Shown here piece by piece: positions 1 to 7,836 of a DNA stretch of 64,000 bases. The notes beneath the pieces are model-generated. The model saw only the letters and a list, made by a program, of their open reading frames with translations, made no database searches and was not told where the DNA came from. The translations under genes were made by a program, and so were the position numbers. Numbering within the stretch: position 1 is the stretch's first letter; every line of letters starts with the position of its first letter. The stretch is from Pseudoduganella namucuonensis (lineage in GTDB: Bacteria; Pseudomonadota; Gammaproteobacteria; Burkholderiales; Burkholderiaceae_D), in the NCBI RefSeq assembly GCF_900116645.1, contig NZ_FPBO01000006.1:228656-292655 (forward strand), given 5' to 3'.

Positions 1-771
1 TTCCCCGCGGACGCCTCCGCCAGCCCGTCGGCCGCGCCGCAACCGGCGCTGTCGCCGGCCGTGTCCCCGGCCGCCAACAGCGCCATGCAGCTGGCGGCGG
101 ACCAGCTGCTGCAAGCCCAGCGCCCCACCGCCGCGCTGCGCGGCGACGGCGCCACCACCTTCAGCGCCGCCACGCTGGCTGCGGCGGCCGCCCCCGGCGC
201 CGGCAACGCCAGCCTGGCCGCCGGCGGCGAATCGGCGCCGGTCCACTTCGCGCCACTGAGCCAGCTCAACCTGAACGCGGCCAGCGGCGCCGTCCAGCAG
301 GCCGCCAACGGCCTGGCCGGCGCGGACACCGTGCGCCTGGACGGCTCCCCCGAACAATGGCAGCAGCCGCTGCGTGCCGCCCTGGGCGACCGCCTGCAGC
401 TGCAACTGCAACGCAACAACGACCACGCGCTGATCACGCTGGAACCGCCCAACATGGGCCGTATCGAGATTTCGATCCGCCACACGGCGGGCGCCCTGCA
501 GGTGAACCTGTCGGCCACCAATAGCGAAGTGCTGCGCCAGCTCAACACCATCGGCGACAGCGTGCGCCAGGACCTGTCGCAGCGCAGCTTCACCGACGTC
601 GCGGTGACCGTCTCCGCCTCGGCCGGACGCGGCGCGGGCCAGTCGCTGGCCGATGGCGGCGGCGGCCGCCAGCAGGAGCGCGAGCAGGCACAAGAGCAGC
701 AGCGCGGCCCGGGCCGCGCGCTGTCCGAGGGCGAGCAGCCCTCTTCCACCTTTGCGATGATGCGGGAGTAA
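1..771 (+). CDS. fliK: FliK-type flagellar hook-length control protein (3' part)
   Basis: The reading frame is open from the first base, so this is the C-terminal part (256 aa visible) of a longer protein. The first half is low-complexity Ala/Gly/Ser/Gln, typical of the FliK ruler region. From about residue 105 it carries a conserved C-terminal hook-length domain, with the stretch ITLEPPNMGRIEISI near residue 145 followed by a helix rich in L, R and Q. FliK measures the hook and switches the export apparatus from hook to filament substrates. It is followed at 7 nt by fliL and then sigma-28 and motAB, an order seen for lafE-lafF-lafS-lafT-lafU in lateral flagellar systems. Its N terminus lies outside the window. 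Confidence 0.85.
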   Translation, partial: FPADASASPSAAPQPALSPAVSPAANSAMQLAADQLLQAQRPTAALRGDGATTFSAATLAAAAAPGAGNASLAAGGESAPVHFAPLSQLNLNAASGAVQQAANGLAGADTVRLDGSPEQWQQPLRAALGDRLQLQLQRNNDHALITLEPPNMGRIEISIRHTAGALQVNLSATNSEVLRQLNTIGDSVRQDLSQRSFTDVAVTVSASAGRGAGQSLADGGGGRQQEREQAQEQQRGPGRALSEGEQPSSTFAMMRE

Positions 772-778
772 CGGATAG

Positions 779-1255
779 ATGAATAAAAAACTGGTGATAG
801 CTTTGGTGGGCGTTCTGCTGCTGGGCGCGGGTGTGGCCGGCGGCGCGGTGTGGTACCTGGGCAAGCAGTCCGCCGCCACGGAAGGCAAGGGCGGCAAGGA
901 GGTCAAGCACGAGGAAGCCAAAGCGGCCGATGCCGAGCCGCCCAAATACATCACAGTCGAGAAGGTGATCGTCATGCTGCGCCGCAGCGAGGGCGAGAGC
1001 GTGACCCACTATCTGTCGGCCGACCTGGTGATCGCCACCACGGCCAAGCAGGAAAAGGAATGCAAGGAACACCTGCCGCTGCTGCGCAGCGTGGCGGTCA
1101 AGGCGCTGTCGGCGCTGCCGATGGCGAAGGCGTCGACCATGTCGATCGACCAGTTCGCCGAGGAATTGAACAAGGCCTTCGACGAGACTTATGCGAAAGA
1201 CAAGCGCGAGCGGCCTTTCAACGAAGTCATGATCGGGAAGCTGATCCTGGAGTGA
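779..1255 (+). CDS. fliL: Flagellar basal-body-associated protein FliL
   Basis: This 158-aa protein has a short basic N terminus (MNKKL), one transmembrane helix at about residues 5-27, a Lys/Glu-rich linker and a compact periplasmic domain. That is the standard FliL layout and length. FliL surrounds the stator at the inner membrane and affects torque or stator recruitment. The domain contains the family-like stretch PPKYITVEKVIVML and ends in a short amphipathic tail. It sits between fliK and the sigma-28 gene, matching lafF in lateral systems. Translation starts at ATG with a weak GGA upstream. Confidence 0.85.
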   Translation: MNKKLVIALVGVLLLGAGVAGGAVWYLGKQSAATEGKGGKEVKHEEAKAADAEPPKYITVEKVIVMLRRSEGESVTHYLSADLVIATTAKQEKECKEHLPLLRSVAVKALSALPMAKASTMSIDQFAEELNKAFDETYAKDKRERPFNEVMIGKLILE

Positions 1256-1261
1256 TGCCAA

Positions 1262-2020
1262 ATGAATGGGGCGGGCATGGCCTATAAAGAGCAATACGGG
1301 GACAGTTACGGCGAGGGCTACGGCGAGGCCGGCGGCGCCCCGGCCACGCACAGCGTGGCCGACGAGCAGAAGCACCTGCTGTCCTTCGCGCCGCTGGTCA
1401 AGCGCATCGTGCGGCAGCTCAATTCGCAGATCGGCGGCGCCATCGACCGCGACGACATGGAGCAGATCGGCCTGATGGGGCTGCTGGAGGCGCTGCGCCG
1501 CTACGGCGAGCCGGACGCCGCCTTCCCCAGCTACGCCGGGCTGCGCATCCGCGGCGCCATCCTGGACGAGCTGCGGCGCCAGGACTGGCGCCCGCGCGCC
1601 GTGCGCCAGCAAAGCCACAAGCTGCGCGACGCGGTGCGCGAGCTGACCCGCAAGCTGGGCCACGAGCCGGACGAGCGTGAAATCCTGGCCCACCTGAAGA
1701 TCACGCCCGACGAGTACCAGGCCTACCAGCTCGACGAAAGCGCCGAGCTGCTGGCCAGCTTCGACGAGGTGCTGCAGGACACGCTGGGCGGCGGCTCCGA
1801 CAGCGCCCCCAACCCGGAGGACCAGCTGATGATACGGCGCAGCCTGGCGCAGGCGCTGAACGGCCTGGACGAGCGCGAGCAGCGCGTGGTGCAGATGTAT
1901 TACGAATTCGAACTGAGCTACAAGGAAATCGCGGCCGTGCTGGACCTGACCGACGCCCGCGTATGCCAGCTCAACAAAGCGGCGCTGATCAAGATGCGCG
2001 CGGTGCTGCAGAGCGCCTGA
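1262..2020 (+). CDS. fliA: Flagellar sigma-28 RNA polymerase sigma factor
   Basis: This 252-aa sigma-70-family protein has the FliA/WhiG size and architecture. Region 2 is at about residues 38-110 (LVKRIVRQL, DDMEQIGLMGLLEAL, FPSYAGLRIRGAILDELRRQDW). Region 3 is at about 115-160 and region 4 at about 195-250 (LDEREQRVVQMYYEFELSYKEIA followed by a helix-turn-helix). It directs transcription of late flagellar genes. The gene is tightly linked to fliL upstream and motA downstream, the position of lafS in lateral systems, so it is probably dedicated to this flagellum. The partner anti-sigma factor FlgM is encoded at 4019. GGAG lies 9 nt before ATG 1262. An alternative in-frame ATG is at 1277. Confidence 0.9.
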   Translation: MNGAGMAYKEQYGDSYGEGYGEAGGAPATHSVADEQKHLLSFAPLVKRIVRQLNSQIGGAIDRDDMEQIGLMGLLEALRRYGEPDAAFPSYAGLRIRGAILDELRRQDWRPRAVRQQSHKLRDAVRELTRKLGHEPDEREILAHLKITPDEYQAYQLDESAELLASFDEVLQDTLGGGSDSAPNPEDQLMIRRSLAQALNGLDEREQRVVQMYYEFELSYKEIAAVLDLTDARVCQLNKAALIKMRAVLQSA

Positions 2021-2056
2021 CAAAGACAAGACCATGACGCGGAAAGGCGTACCATC

Positions 2057-2974
2057 ATGCAGCAACTATTAGGCATTCTCATCGTTTTAGGTAGCGTGTT
2101 CGGCGGCTTCTTCATGATGGGCGGGGTGTTCCATCAGATCTGGCAGCCGATCGAGCTGTTCGTCATCGCCGGCGCCGGCCTGGGCGCGATCGTCATCGGC
2201 AATCCGCCGCACGTGCTCAAGGAGATGATGACGCAGCTGAAGAAGATCGTGGTGCGCAAGAAATACGATTCCGAGTTCCAGCGCCAGTTGCTGCTGCTGA
2301 TGTACGAACTGCTGCAACTGGCCGCCGGCGGCCTGAAGGCGCTGGACGCGCACGTCGAGGCGCCCAAGGACAGCCCGCTGTTCCAGCGCTATCCGCTGGT
2401 GCTGGAGGAGCCCAAGCTGCTCGCCTTCATCGTCGACAACTTCCGCCTGATGGCCATGGGCAAGATCAACGCGCACGAGCTGGAAGGCGTGCTGGAGCAG
2501 GAACTGGAAGCCATCCACGAGGAACTGAACCAGCCGGCCAAGTCGATCGGCAAGATCGGCGAGGCGATGCCGGGCTTCGGCATTCTGGCCGCCGTGCTGG
2601 GCATCGTGATCACCATGAACACCGTGTCCGAGGGCGCGACCTCGGGCGAGATCGCCGAGCACGTCGGCGCGGCCATGGTCGGCACCTTCATCGGCATTTT
2701 CCTGTGCTACGGCGTGCTGGACCCGATCGCCAACGTGATGAAGCAGTTGGTCAACCAGGAGGCCTCGAACAAGGAGTGCGTGAAGGTGGTGCTGGTGACG
2801 CACGTGGCCGGCAAACCGCCGCTGCTGGCGATCGACGCCGGCCGCCGCCTGGTGCCGTTGAACATCAAGCCGAGCTTCGCCCAGCTGGAACGCTGGATCA
2901 CCGAGCTGGAAGGCGGCGACAGCGAGCCGGAAACCACGTCGCGCCGTGGAGGTGGCCGTGCAAAAGCCGCATAG
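2057..2974 (+). CDS. motA: Flagellar motor stator protein MotA
   Basis: This 305-aa inner-membrane protein has the four-helix MotA layout: two N-terminal helices (from MQQLLGILIVLGSVFGG), a large cytoplasmic loop, and two C-terminal helices including PGFGILAAVLGIVITM and GTFIGIFLCYGVLDPI. With MotB it forms the ion-conducting stator. The last residues (RRGGGRAKAA) form a short basic tail. The gene overlaps motB, so the pair is translationally coupled. Adjacency to sigma-28 and fliL matches LafT of lateral flagella. The sequence alone does not say whether it is driven by protons or sodium. Confidence 0.92.
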   Translation: MQQLLGILIVLGSVFGGFFMMGGVFHQIWQPIELFVIAGAGLGAIVIGNPPHVLKEMMTQLKKIVVRKKYDSEFQRQLLLLMYELLQLAAGGLKALDAHVEAPKDSPLFQRYPLVLEEPKLLAFIVDNFRLMAMGKINAHELEGVLEQELEAIHEELNQPAKSIGKIGEAMPGFGILAAVLGIVITMNTVSEGATSGEIAEHVGAAMVGTFIGIFLCYGVLDPIANVMKQLVNQEASNKECVKVVLVTHVAGKPPLLAIDAGRRLVPLNIKPSFAQLERWITELEGGDSEPETTSRRGGGRAKAA

Positions 2975-3953
2975 CAAGGAACACGAACAGACCATCGTCA
3001 AGCGCGGCGGCGGCAAGCACGCGCACGACGATCACGGCGGCGCCTGGAAGGTGGCGTTCGCCGACTTCTGCCTGGCGCTGATGTGTTTGTTCCTGGTGCT
3101 GTGGCTGATGGCGGCCCGCAACACCGAGAGCCTGCAACACATCCTGACCGAGGCCGACGGCAACAAGACCGACCAGGGCAAGGGCGTCATGCCCGAGCAG
3201 GTGGGCGGCCCGCGCGGCAGCCTGATCGAACGCTTCCCGATGCCGCGCACCGGCAAGACCGACGCGCCCGGCACCGCCCTGGCCAGCGGCGCCGACACGC
3301 CGGAGATCCAGGACGCCAAGGTCAGCTACGAGACCCCGGGCGATCTGCAAAAGCTGTCCAAGGCGCTGGCCAAGATGAGCGTGGACGCCGGCCTGGCCAG
3401 CAACCTGGAATCCGTGGTCACGCCCTACGGCCTGCGCGTGATGCTGCACGACACCGACAAGCAAGGCATGTTCGTGCGCGGCAGCGCGGTGCCGACCGAC
3501 CGCTTCCGCGACCTGCTGCGCAAGATGGGGCCCTTGTTCCAACGGATGAAAAACCAGATGCTGATCGTCGGCCACACCGACGCCACGCAGTACGCCGACA
3601 CCGGCTATTTCGCCTATTCGAACTGGACGCTGTCGTCCAACCGGGCGATGGCGGCGCGCTCCATGCTGCTGTCCGGCGGCATGCGCAAGGACAGCGTGCT
3701 GCAGGTGGTGGGCATGGCCGACCGCGCGCCGATGGACACCCAGCGCGCCGACGCCGGCGTCAACCGCCGCATCGAGCTGCTGATCCTGACCAGCGGCCAG
3801 GCGCAGGCGGTGGCGGCCATGTTCGGCATGCCTGGCAACAGCCACGGCCTGGGCGATATCGACACGGCAACACCTGACGCGGAATCGCTACAGAAGTTGC
3901 GCAACAAGCTAGGGCCGGAAGGCAAATACGGGACGGGCCGCGATGCAAATTGA
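2958..3953 (+). CDS. motB: Flagellar motor stator protein MotB
   Basis: This is a MotB with a short cytoplasmic N terminus, a single membrane helix carrying the ion-binding Asp in AFADFCLALMC, a linker, and a C-terminal OmpA-like peptidoglycan-binding domain (VGHTDATQYADTGY, WTLSSNRAMAARSML, NRRIELLIL). I chose GTG 2958 because GGAGG lies 5 nt upstream. In-frame GTGs at 2946 and 2952 lack such a site. The gene overlaps the 3' end of motA by 17 nt, a typical stator operon. It corresponds to LafU in lateral systems. Confidence 0.9.
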   Translation: MQKPHSKEHEQTIVKRGGGKHAHDDHGGAWKVAFADFCLALMCLFLVLWLMAARNTESLQHILTEADGNKTDQGKGVMPEQVGGPRGSLIERFPMPRTGKTDAPGTALASGADTPEIQDAKVSYETPGDLQKLSKALAKMSVDAGLASNLESVVTPYGLRVMLHDTDKQGMFVRGSAVPTDRFRDLLRKMGPLFQRMKNQMLIVGHTDATQYADTGYFAYSNWTLSSNRAMAARSMLLSGGMRKDSVLQVVGMADRAPMDTQRADAGVNRRIELLILTSGQAQAVAAMFGMPGNSHGLGDIDTATPDAESLQKLRNKLGPEGKYGTGRDAN

Positions 3954-4018
3954 TTTTAAAGATGCCCGCAGGCATAAGGCGGGTTAAGATGAGCGTTTCG
4001 AAGAGCAGAGGTCAGCGT

Positions 4019-4297
4019 ATGAGAATCTCCAGCGGAATCGCGGACGGCATGGCCGTCCAGCGCGTCGCCGAGCCGGTCGCCGGCGCGGCGCCAGCCCCGG
4101 CCGCGCCGGCCGCGGCGCAGTCGGCGGGACTGCAATCGGCCGTGCTGCAGCCGGCCTTGGCGGCCATGAAGGACATGCCGGAAATCGACCACGACAAGGT
4201 GGCCCAGTTGCGCGACGCGCTGGCCAAGGGCGAACTGCCGTTCGACGCCAACAAGCTCGCCGGCCTGATCCAGCGCTTCCACGGGAGCGATCAGTGA
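4019..4297 (+). CDS. flgM: Anti-sigma-28 factor FlgM
   Basis: This is a 92-aa protein starting at ATG 4019, where AGAGG lies 7 nt upstream. The longer frame from 3950 has no ribosome-binding site. The N terminus (MRISSG) is followed by an Ala/Pro-rich stretch, and the C-terminal half holds the FlgM-like helix region IDHDKVAQLRDALAKGEL then FDANKLAGLIQRFH. FlgM binds and inhibits sigma-28 until the hook is finished and FlgM is exported. It overlaps flgN by 4 nt, the usual flgMN pairing. The likely target is the sigma factor at 1262. Confidence 0.85.
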   Translation: MRISSGIADGMAVQRVAEPVAGAAPAPAAPAAAQSAGLQSAVLQPALAAMKDMPEIDHDKVAQLRDALAKGELPFDANKLAGLIQRFHGSDQ

Positions 4298-4755
4298 ACA
4301 CGGCGGTGGCGGCGACCGGCGCGGCGGCGAACCCCGCGACGCGCCAGGAAGCCATGCAACAATTCCTGCAAGGGGTGGCGGCCGACACGGAAGCCTACCA
4401 GGCCCTGCTCGACTTGCTGGAACAGCAATTCCACGCGGCGCTGCGCCACCAGAGCGCGCGCCTGGGCGAGGTGGCCGAGGCGGTTTCCGCGCTGGCCGAC
4501 ACGCTGGAACTGCGGCGCCGGCAGCGCGTGGCGCTGGCCACCCAGCTGGCCGGGCCGGACGCCACCATGGCGCAAGTCTACGCCCTGCTCAAGCCGGAGC
4601 TGCGCGCGCGCCTGGAACAGGATTGGCGCCGCCTGGAAACCATGGTGACCGAATGCAAACGCCTCGGCAAGCGCAATAGCGACCTGCTGGTGGACCAGTA
4701 CACCATCATGCAGCGCGTGCTGCACGGTGAAGACCAGATCTATGAACCCGTTTAA
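4294..4755 (+). CDS. flgN: Flagellar export chaperone FlgN
   Basis: This 153-aa, almost entirely helical protein is rich in Leu, Glu, Arg and Gln, in the size range of FlgN. FlgN chaperones the hook-associated proteins FlgK and FlgL, both encoded downstream at 13089 and 14468. The assignment rests on position directly after flgM, length, and the long helices (for example LLDLLEQQFHAAL and LEQDWRRLETMVTECKRLG) rather than on a diagnostic motif. The 3' end overlaps the start of the next gene by 14 nt, so the two are co-translated. Confidence 0.75.
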   Translation: MNTAVAATGAAANPATRQEAMQQFLQGVAADTEAYQALLDLLEQQFHAALRHQSARLGEVAEAVSALADTLELRRRQRVALATQLAGPDATMAQVYALLKPELRARLEQDWRRLETMVTECKRLGKRNSDLLVDQYTIMQRVLHGEDQIYEPV

Positions 4756-5506
4756 TTTGCAGCGGGCCACCGCCGCGACCCCGTCCACCGCGGCCACCGC
4801 CAGCAATATGCGCCCGGCGGCGGCCACGCAGGGCATGGGCGGCGGCTTCGGCTCGGCCTTCAGCCAGGTGCAGCGCGACGTCTCGGCCTTCATCGCCCAG
4901 GGCGGCGGCATGTCCGCCGGCGGCGGCGCCAGCCCGCCCACCCTGTCGTCGCAAACGGCCAGCTCGATCGCGCTGGCGCTGCAGGCCCGCGCGGCCGGCG
5001 GCACCGACGGCAGCGGCGCCATCGCCGACGCCGCGACCGCCTCCCCCACGGAATCCCAGCAGCAATTCCTGGACAGCATCAAGCCCTGGGCCGCGGCCGC
5101 CGCCAAGCGCCTGGGCGTGGCGCCGGAACTGGTGGCCGCCCACGCGGCGCTGGAGTCCGGCTGGGGCAAGCACCCGGTCGGCAACAACCTGTTCGGCATC
5201 AAGGCCGGCGCCCAGTGGCAGGGCGAAACCGCCTCCTCCGCCACCACCGAATACACGCAGGGCGTGGCCATGAAAAAGGTCGAACGCTTCCGCAGCTATC
5301 CGGACCAGGCCAGCGGCTTCGACGACTACGCGGATTTATTGATCGACAACCCGCGCTACCAGCAGGCGCTCAACACGGGCAGCGACGCCAAGGCCTTCGC
5401 GCAAGGCCTGGTGCGCGGCGGCTACGCCACCGACCCGGCCTACGCCGCCAAGCTGGCGGCCACGGCGGCGCGGCTGCAGGCGATGCGGGTTCAGCCGGGC
5501 GATTGA
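4742..5506 (+). CDS. Stand-alone flagellar glucosaminidase (FlgJ C-terminal-type peptidoglycan hydrolase)
   Basis: This protein of about 254 aa starts at ATG 4742; GTG 4727 is possible. The first half is Ala/Gly/Thr-rich and disordered-looking. The second half (about residues 100-250) is a glucosaminidase domain like that of FlgJ: LDSIKPWAAAAAKRLGV, then AAHAALESGWGKHPVGNNLFGIKAG with the catalytic Glu in ALESGWG, and later RFRSYPDQASGFDDYADLL and NPRYQQAL. It lacks the FlgJ rod-binding domain, which is encoded separately at 12553. It probably opens the peptidoglycan for the rod and may be exported by the flagellar apparatus, since no clear Sec signal is visible. It is co-translated with flgN. 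Confidence 0.85.
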   Translation: MNPFNLQRATAATPSTAATASNMRPAAATQGMGGGFGSAFSQVQRDVSAFIAQGGGMSAGGGASPPTLSSQTASSIALALQARAAGGTDGSGAIADAATASPTESQQQFLDSIKPWAAAAAKRLGVAPELVAAHAALESGWGKHPVGNNLFGIKAGAQWQGETASSATTEYTQGVAMKKVERFRSYPDQASGFDDYADLLIDNPRYQQALNTGSDAKAFAQGLVRGGYATDPAYAAKLAATAARLQAMRVQPGD

Positions 5507-6225
5507 ATCGAAATGGGCATGTCGGCCGGTTCGACCAGGCCCGCCCCCGTCACGCGCGCGCGGATCACGTGGCCATGGACATTGCGCACCCGCACCAGCG
5601 CGCCGCGCGCGCCGGTGTCGAGCGCCTCGCCCGCCATGCTGACCTCGATCTGTTCGCGTCGCGCCACGATGCGCACCGCGTCGCCGCGTTTAACCAGGGG
5701 CATCGCCACCAGCATGTTCTGCCTTAACACTTCGCCATTGCGCAGCGAGCGCCGCGCCGACATGCCCTCCAGGGCCGCCAGGTCCGACACGGTCTCGGTG
5801 AGCGTCGAGATGTCGGTGCGCCGCAGCGCCACGTCGGCCGCCGCCACCGCCCGCCCGGCCGGGATGTCGGCCGCCAGCACCGCCACGTTGGCCGTGATTT
5901 TCGCGCGCACCACGAAGTCGTACCGCCAGCCCTCGGCCCCCGGGCACACCGCCACCAGCCGCACGCGGCTGGGCTGGCGCAGCTCCGGCGTCTCCACCGT
6001 CACCGCCTGCCCGCAGGGTGGAATCGGGCGCGCGCCGCGCACCGCGGCCAGCTCGAACACCGGATCGGACCAGCCTGCCGTTTCGGCATGCCTCTCCAAC
6101 AAGGTTCGCGCCGTTTGTTCCACCCGCGCCACAGTCTGCTCGGCTGTCGAGGCCGCCGCACTAAAATCTGGCACGGCAACAACCATTGCGGCTGCGAACG
6201 GAGTTAGAATTCGTTTGTTGAACAT
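5491..6225 (-). CDS. flgA: Flagellar P-ring assembly chaperone FlgA
   Basis: This is a 244-aa periplasmic protein from ATG 6225 (AAAGG 9 nt upstream; a TTG at 6231 is too close to it). It has a Sec signal peptide (MFNKR followed by a hydrophobic core and an Ala-rich cleavage region) and a C-terminal SAF domain with FlgA-type features (DIPAGRAVAAADVALRRTDIS, MSARRSLRNGEVLRQNML, VKRGDAVRI). FlgA helps FlgI assemble into the P ring. It is the only minus-strand flagellar gene here. It is divergent from flgB, and its 3' end overlaps the end of the glucosaminidase gene by 16 nt on the opposite strand. Confidence 0.9.
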   Translation of the reverse strand: MFNKRILTPFAAAMVVAVPDFSAAASTAEQTVARVEQTARTLLERHAETAGWSDPVFELAAVRGARPIPPCGQAVTVETPELRQPSRVRLVAVCPGAEGWRYDFVVRAKITANVAVLAADIPAGRAVAAADVALRRTDISTLTETVSDLAALEGMSARRSLRNGEVLRQNMLVAMPLVKRGDAVRIVARREQIEVSMAGEALDTGARGALVRVRNVHGHVIRARVTGAGLVEPADMPISIQSPG

Positions 6226-6317
6226 GGGCAATTACCTTTATGATGAGGGCCGTGGCGAACACCGACCACACGGCTGACATTTTACATGGGCGACTGCGTT
6301 TCCAGAGGAGGATGGGC

Positions 6318-6680
6318 ATGGGTATCAATTTCAAGGACGCGATCGGCGTGCACGCCGACGCGCTCCATTTGCGGGCGGACCGCACGCGCATCCTGGCGAC
6401 CAATATCGCCAACGAGAACACGCCCGGCTACCAGTCGCGCGACATGGATTTCGCCGCCACGCTGGCGCAGACCCAGGCCGGCGCGGCCGGCGAGCCCCAG
6501 CTCGAGGGCGACGGCGACGCGCTGTACCGCGTGCCCTTCCATCCGACCCGCGACGGCAACACCGTCGAGATCGGCGTCGAGCAGGCCGCGTTCTCGCAGA
6601 ACGCGAGCGAATTCCAGACCAGCCTGACCTTCATCAACATGAAGCTCAAGGGCCTGGCCAAAGCCATCAGCGGCCAATAA
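6318..6680 (+). CDS. flgB: Flagellar basal-body rod protein FlgB
   Basis: This 120-aa rod protein starts at ATG 6318, preceded by AGAGGAGG with 6-nt spacing. The upstream in-frame extension to 6240 and the ATG at 6312 are less likely. It carries the conserved N-terminal rod motif ILATNIANENTPGYQSRDMDF and ends in the typical helical C terminus (FQTSLTFINMKLKGLAKAI). FlgB is the proximal rod component next to the MS ring. It heads the rod, hook and ring operon flgB to flgL on the plus strand. Confidence 0.92.
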   Translation: MGINFKDAIGVHADALHLRADRTRILATNIANENTPGYQSRDMDFAATLAQTQAGAAGEPQLEGDGDALYRVPFHPTRDGNTVEIGVEQAAFSQNASEFQTSLTFINMKLKGLAKAISGQ

Positions 6681-6700
6681 GCGGCAGAAGAAAGCACACC

Positions 6701-7117
6701 ATGGGCTTCAAAGACATTTCCCAGATCGCCGGATCGGCCATGGCGGCGCAGACCGTGCGCCTGAACACCGTGGCCAGCAACCTGGCCAACGCCGACTCCG
6801 TGGCCGGCAGCGAAAACGAAACCTACCGCGCGCGCAAGCCGGTGTTCGCCACCGTGATGCAGACCGGCGACAACGCCGACGCGGGCGGCCGCGTCCAGGT
6901 GCTGGACGTGGTGCAGAGCAGCGAACCGCTGCGCAAGGTGTACGACCCGGGCAACCCGCTGGCCAGCGCCGAGGGCTGGGTGTTCTACCCCAACGTCAAC
7001 CAGGTGGCCGAGATGACCGACATGATGTCGGCCTCGCGCGCCTTCGAAACCAACGTGGAAGTGCTGGGCCGCATCCGTTCCATGCAGCAGTCCCTATTGA
7101 AACTCGGCGAAGGCTAA
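6701..7117 (+). CDS. flgC: Flagellar basal-body rod protein FlgC
   Basis: This 138-aa rod protein has the N-terminal motif LNTVASNLANADSVAGSENETYRA and a C-terminal helix ending in EMTDMMSASRAFETNVEVL, both diagnostic of the FlgC branch of axial proteins. Length is normal. FlgC forms the proximal rod with FlgB and FlgF. It lies 20 nt after flgB and 3 nt before flgD in the same operon. Confidence 0.93.
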   Translation: MGFKDISQIAGSAMAAQTVRLNTVASNLANADSVAGSENETYRARKPVFATVMQTGDNADAGGRVQVLDVVQSSEPLRKVYDPGNPLASAEGWVFYPNVNQVAEMTDMMSASRAFETNVEVLGRIRSMQQSLLKLGEG

Positions 7118-7120
7118 GCC

Positions 7121-7792
7121 ATGCAAACCAATCTGTTCACCAATACCAACGGCGCGGCCGCCACCAACGCCAGCGGCAACGTGCTGGCCTCGGGCAGCGA
7201 GACCTCGACCATGTTCACCAAGCTGCTGGTGGCGCAGATCCAGAATCAGGATCCGCTCGAGCCCAGCGACCCCAGCCAGTTCGTCGCCCAGCTGACCCAG
7301 CTGTCGCAGACCGAGGCGCTGCAAAAGCTGTCGACCCTGACCAGCACCAACGCCACCGTGCTGCAGGGCATGCAGGCGCTGGCCCTGGGCGCGCAGGTGG
7401 GCTCGGAAATGTCGGTCGCCACCGACCAGGTCAGCCTGACGAGCGGCACGCCCGCCCGCGGCGAGTTCACGCTGGGTTCGAACAGCAGCGTCACCACGCT
7501 GGTGCTGACCGGCGTCGACGGCGTCGAGCACAAGGTCAACCTGGGCATGCGGTCGGCCGGCGCGGTGCCGTTCGCGCTGGACCCGGCGGCCCTGGGCCTG
7601 CCGACCGGCAATTACAAGATGCGCGTCGAGACCAGCACGCAGGAAAACCCGCCGCTGGACATCGTCGGCCGCCTCAACAGCGTGCGCCTGGGTTCGGGCG
7701 GCGCCATCGTCTTGAATGTATCGAATGTCGGCGAGGTGTCGCCTAGCGCCATCACCGCCTTTAACGGCAAAACAACTGTTGCCAGCAACTAA
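7121..7792 (+). CDS. flgD: Hook cap / hook assembly scaffold FlgD
   Basis: This 223-aa protein has the FlgD N-terminal signature FTKLLVAQIQNQDPLEPSDP followed by FVAQLTQLSQTEALQKL, and a C-terminal half with the beta-rich FlgD/FlgK-type fold. FlgD caps the growing hook and is later replaced by FlgK. Normal length, between flgC and flgE. Confidence 0.93.
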   Translation: MQTNLFTNTNGAAATNASGNVLASGSETSTMFTKLLVAQIQNQDPLEPSDPSQFVAQLTQLSQTEALQKLSTLTSTNATVLQGMQALALGAQVGSEMSVATDQVSLTSGTPARGEFTLGSNSSVTTLVLTGVDGVEHKVNLGMRSAGAVPFALDPAALGLPTGNYKMRVETSTQENPPLDIVGRLNSVRLGSGGAIVLNVSNVGEVSPSAITAFNGKTTVASN

Positions 7793-7836
7793 GTAGCCTA
7801 GCGCTCACTCTCGCCACCCTTGAAAGGACTCTCAAC

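Noticed and set aside
3954..4018. Sigma-28 promoter before flgM (TAAAGATG ... GGCATAAG)
   Set aside because: The two boxes are much too close compared with the sigma-28 consensus spacing; only a small ATGCC-CGCA-GGCAT hairpin is real there.
6168..6190. Sigma-54 promoter within flgA facing flgB (TGGCAC ... TTGC)
   Set aside because: The gap between the two elements is 11 nt; sigma-54 promoters need about 5.
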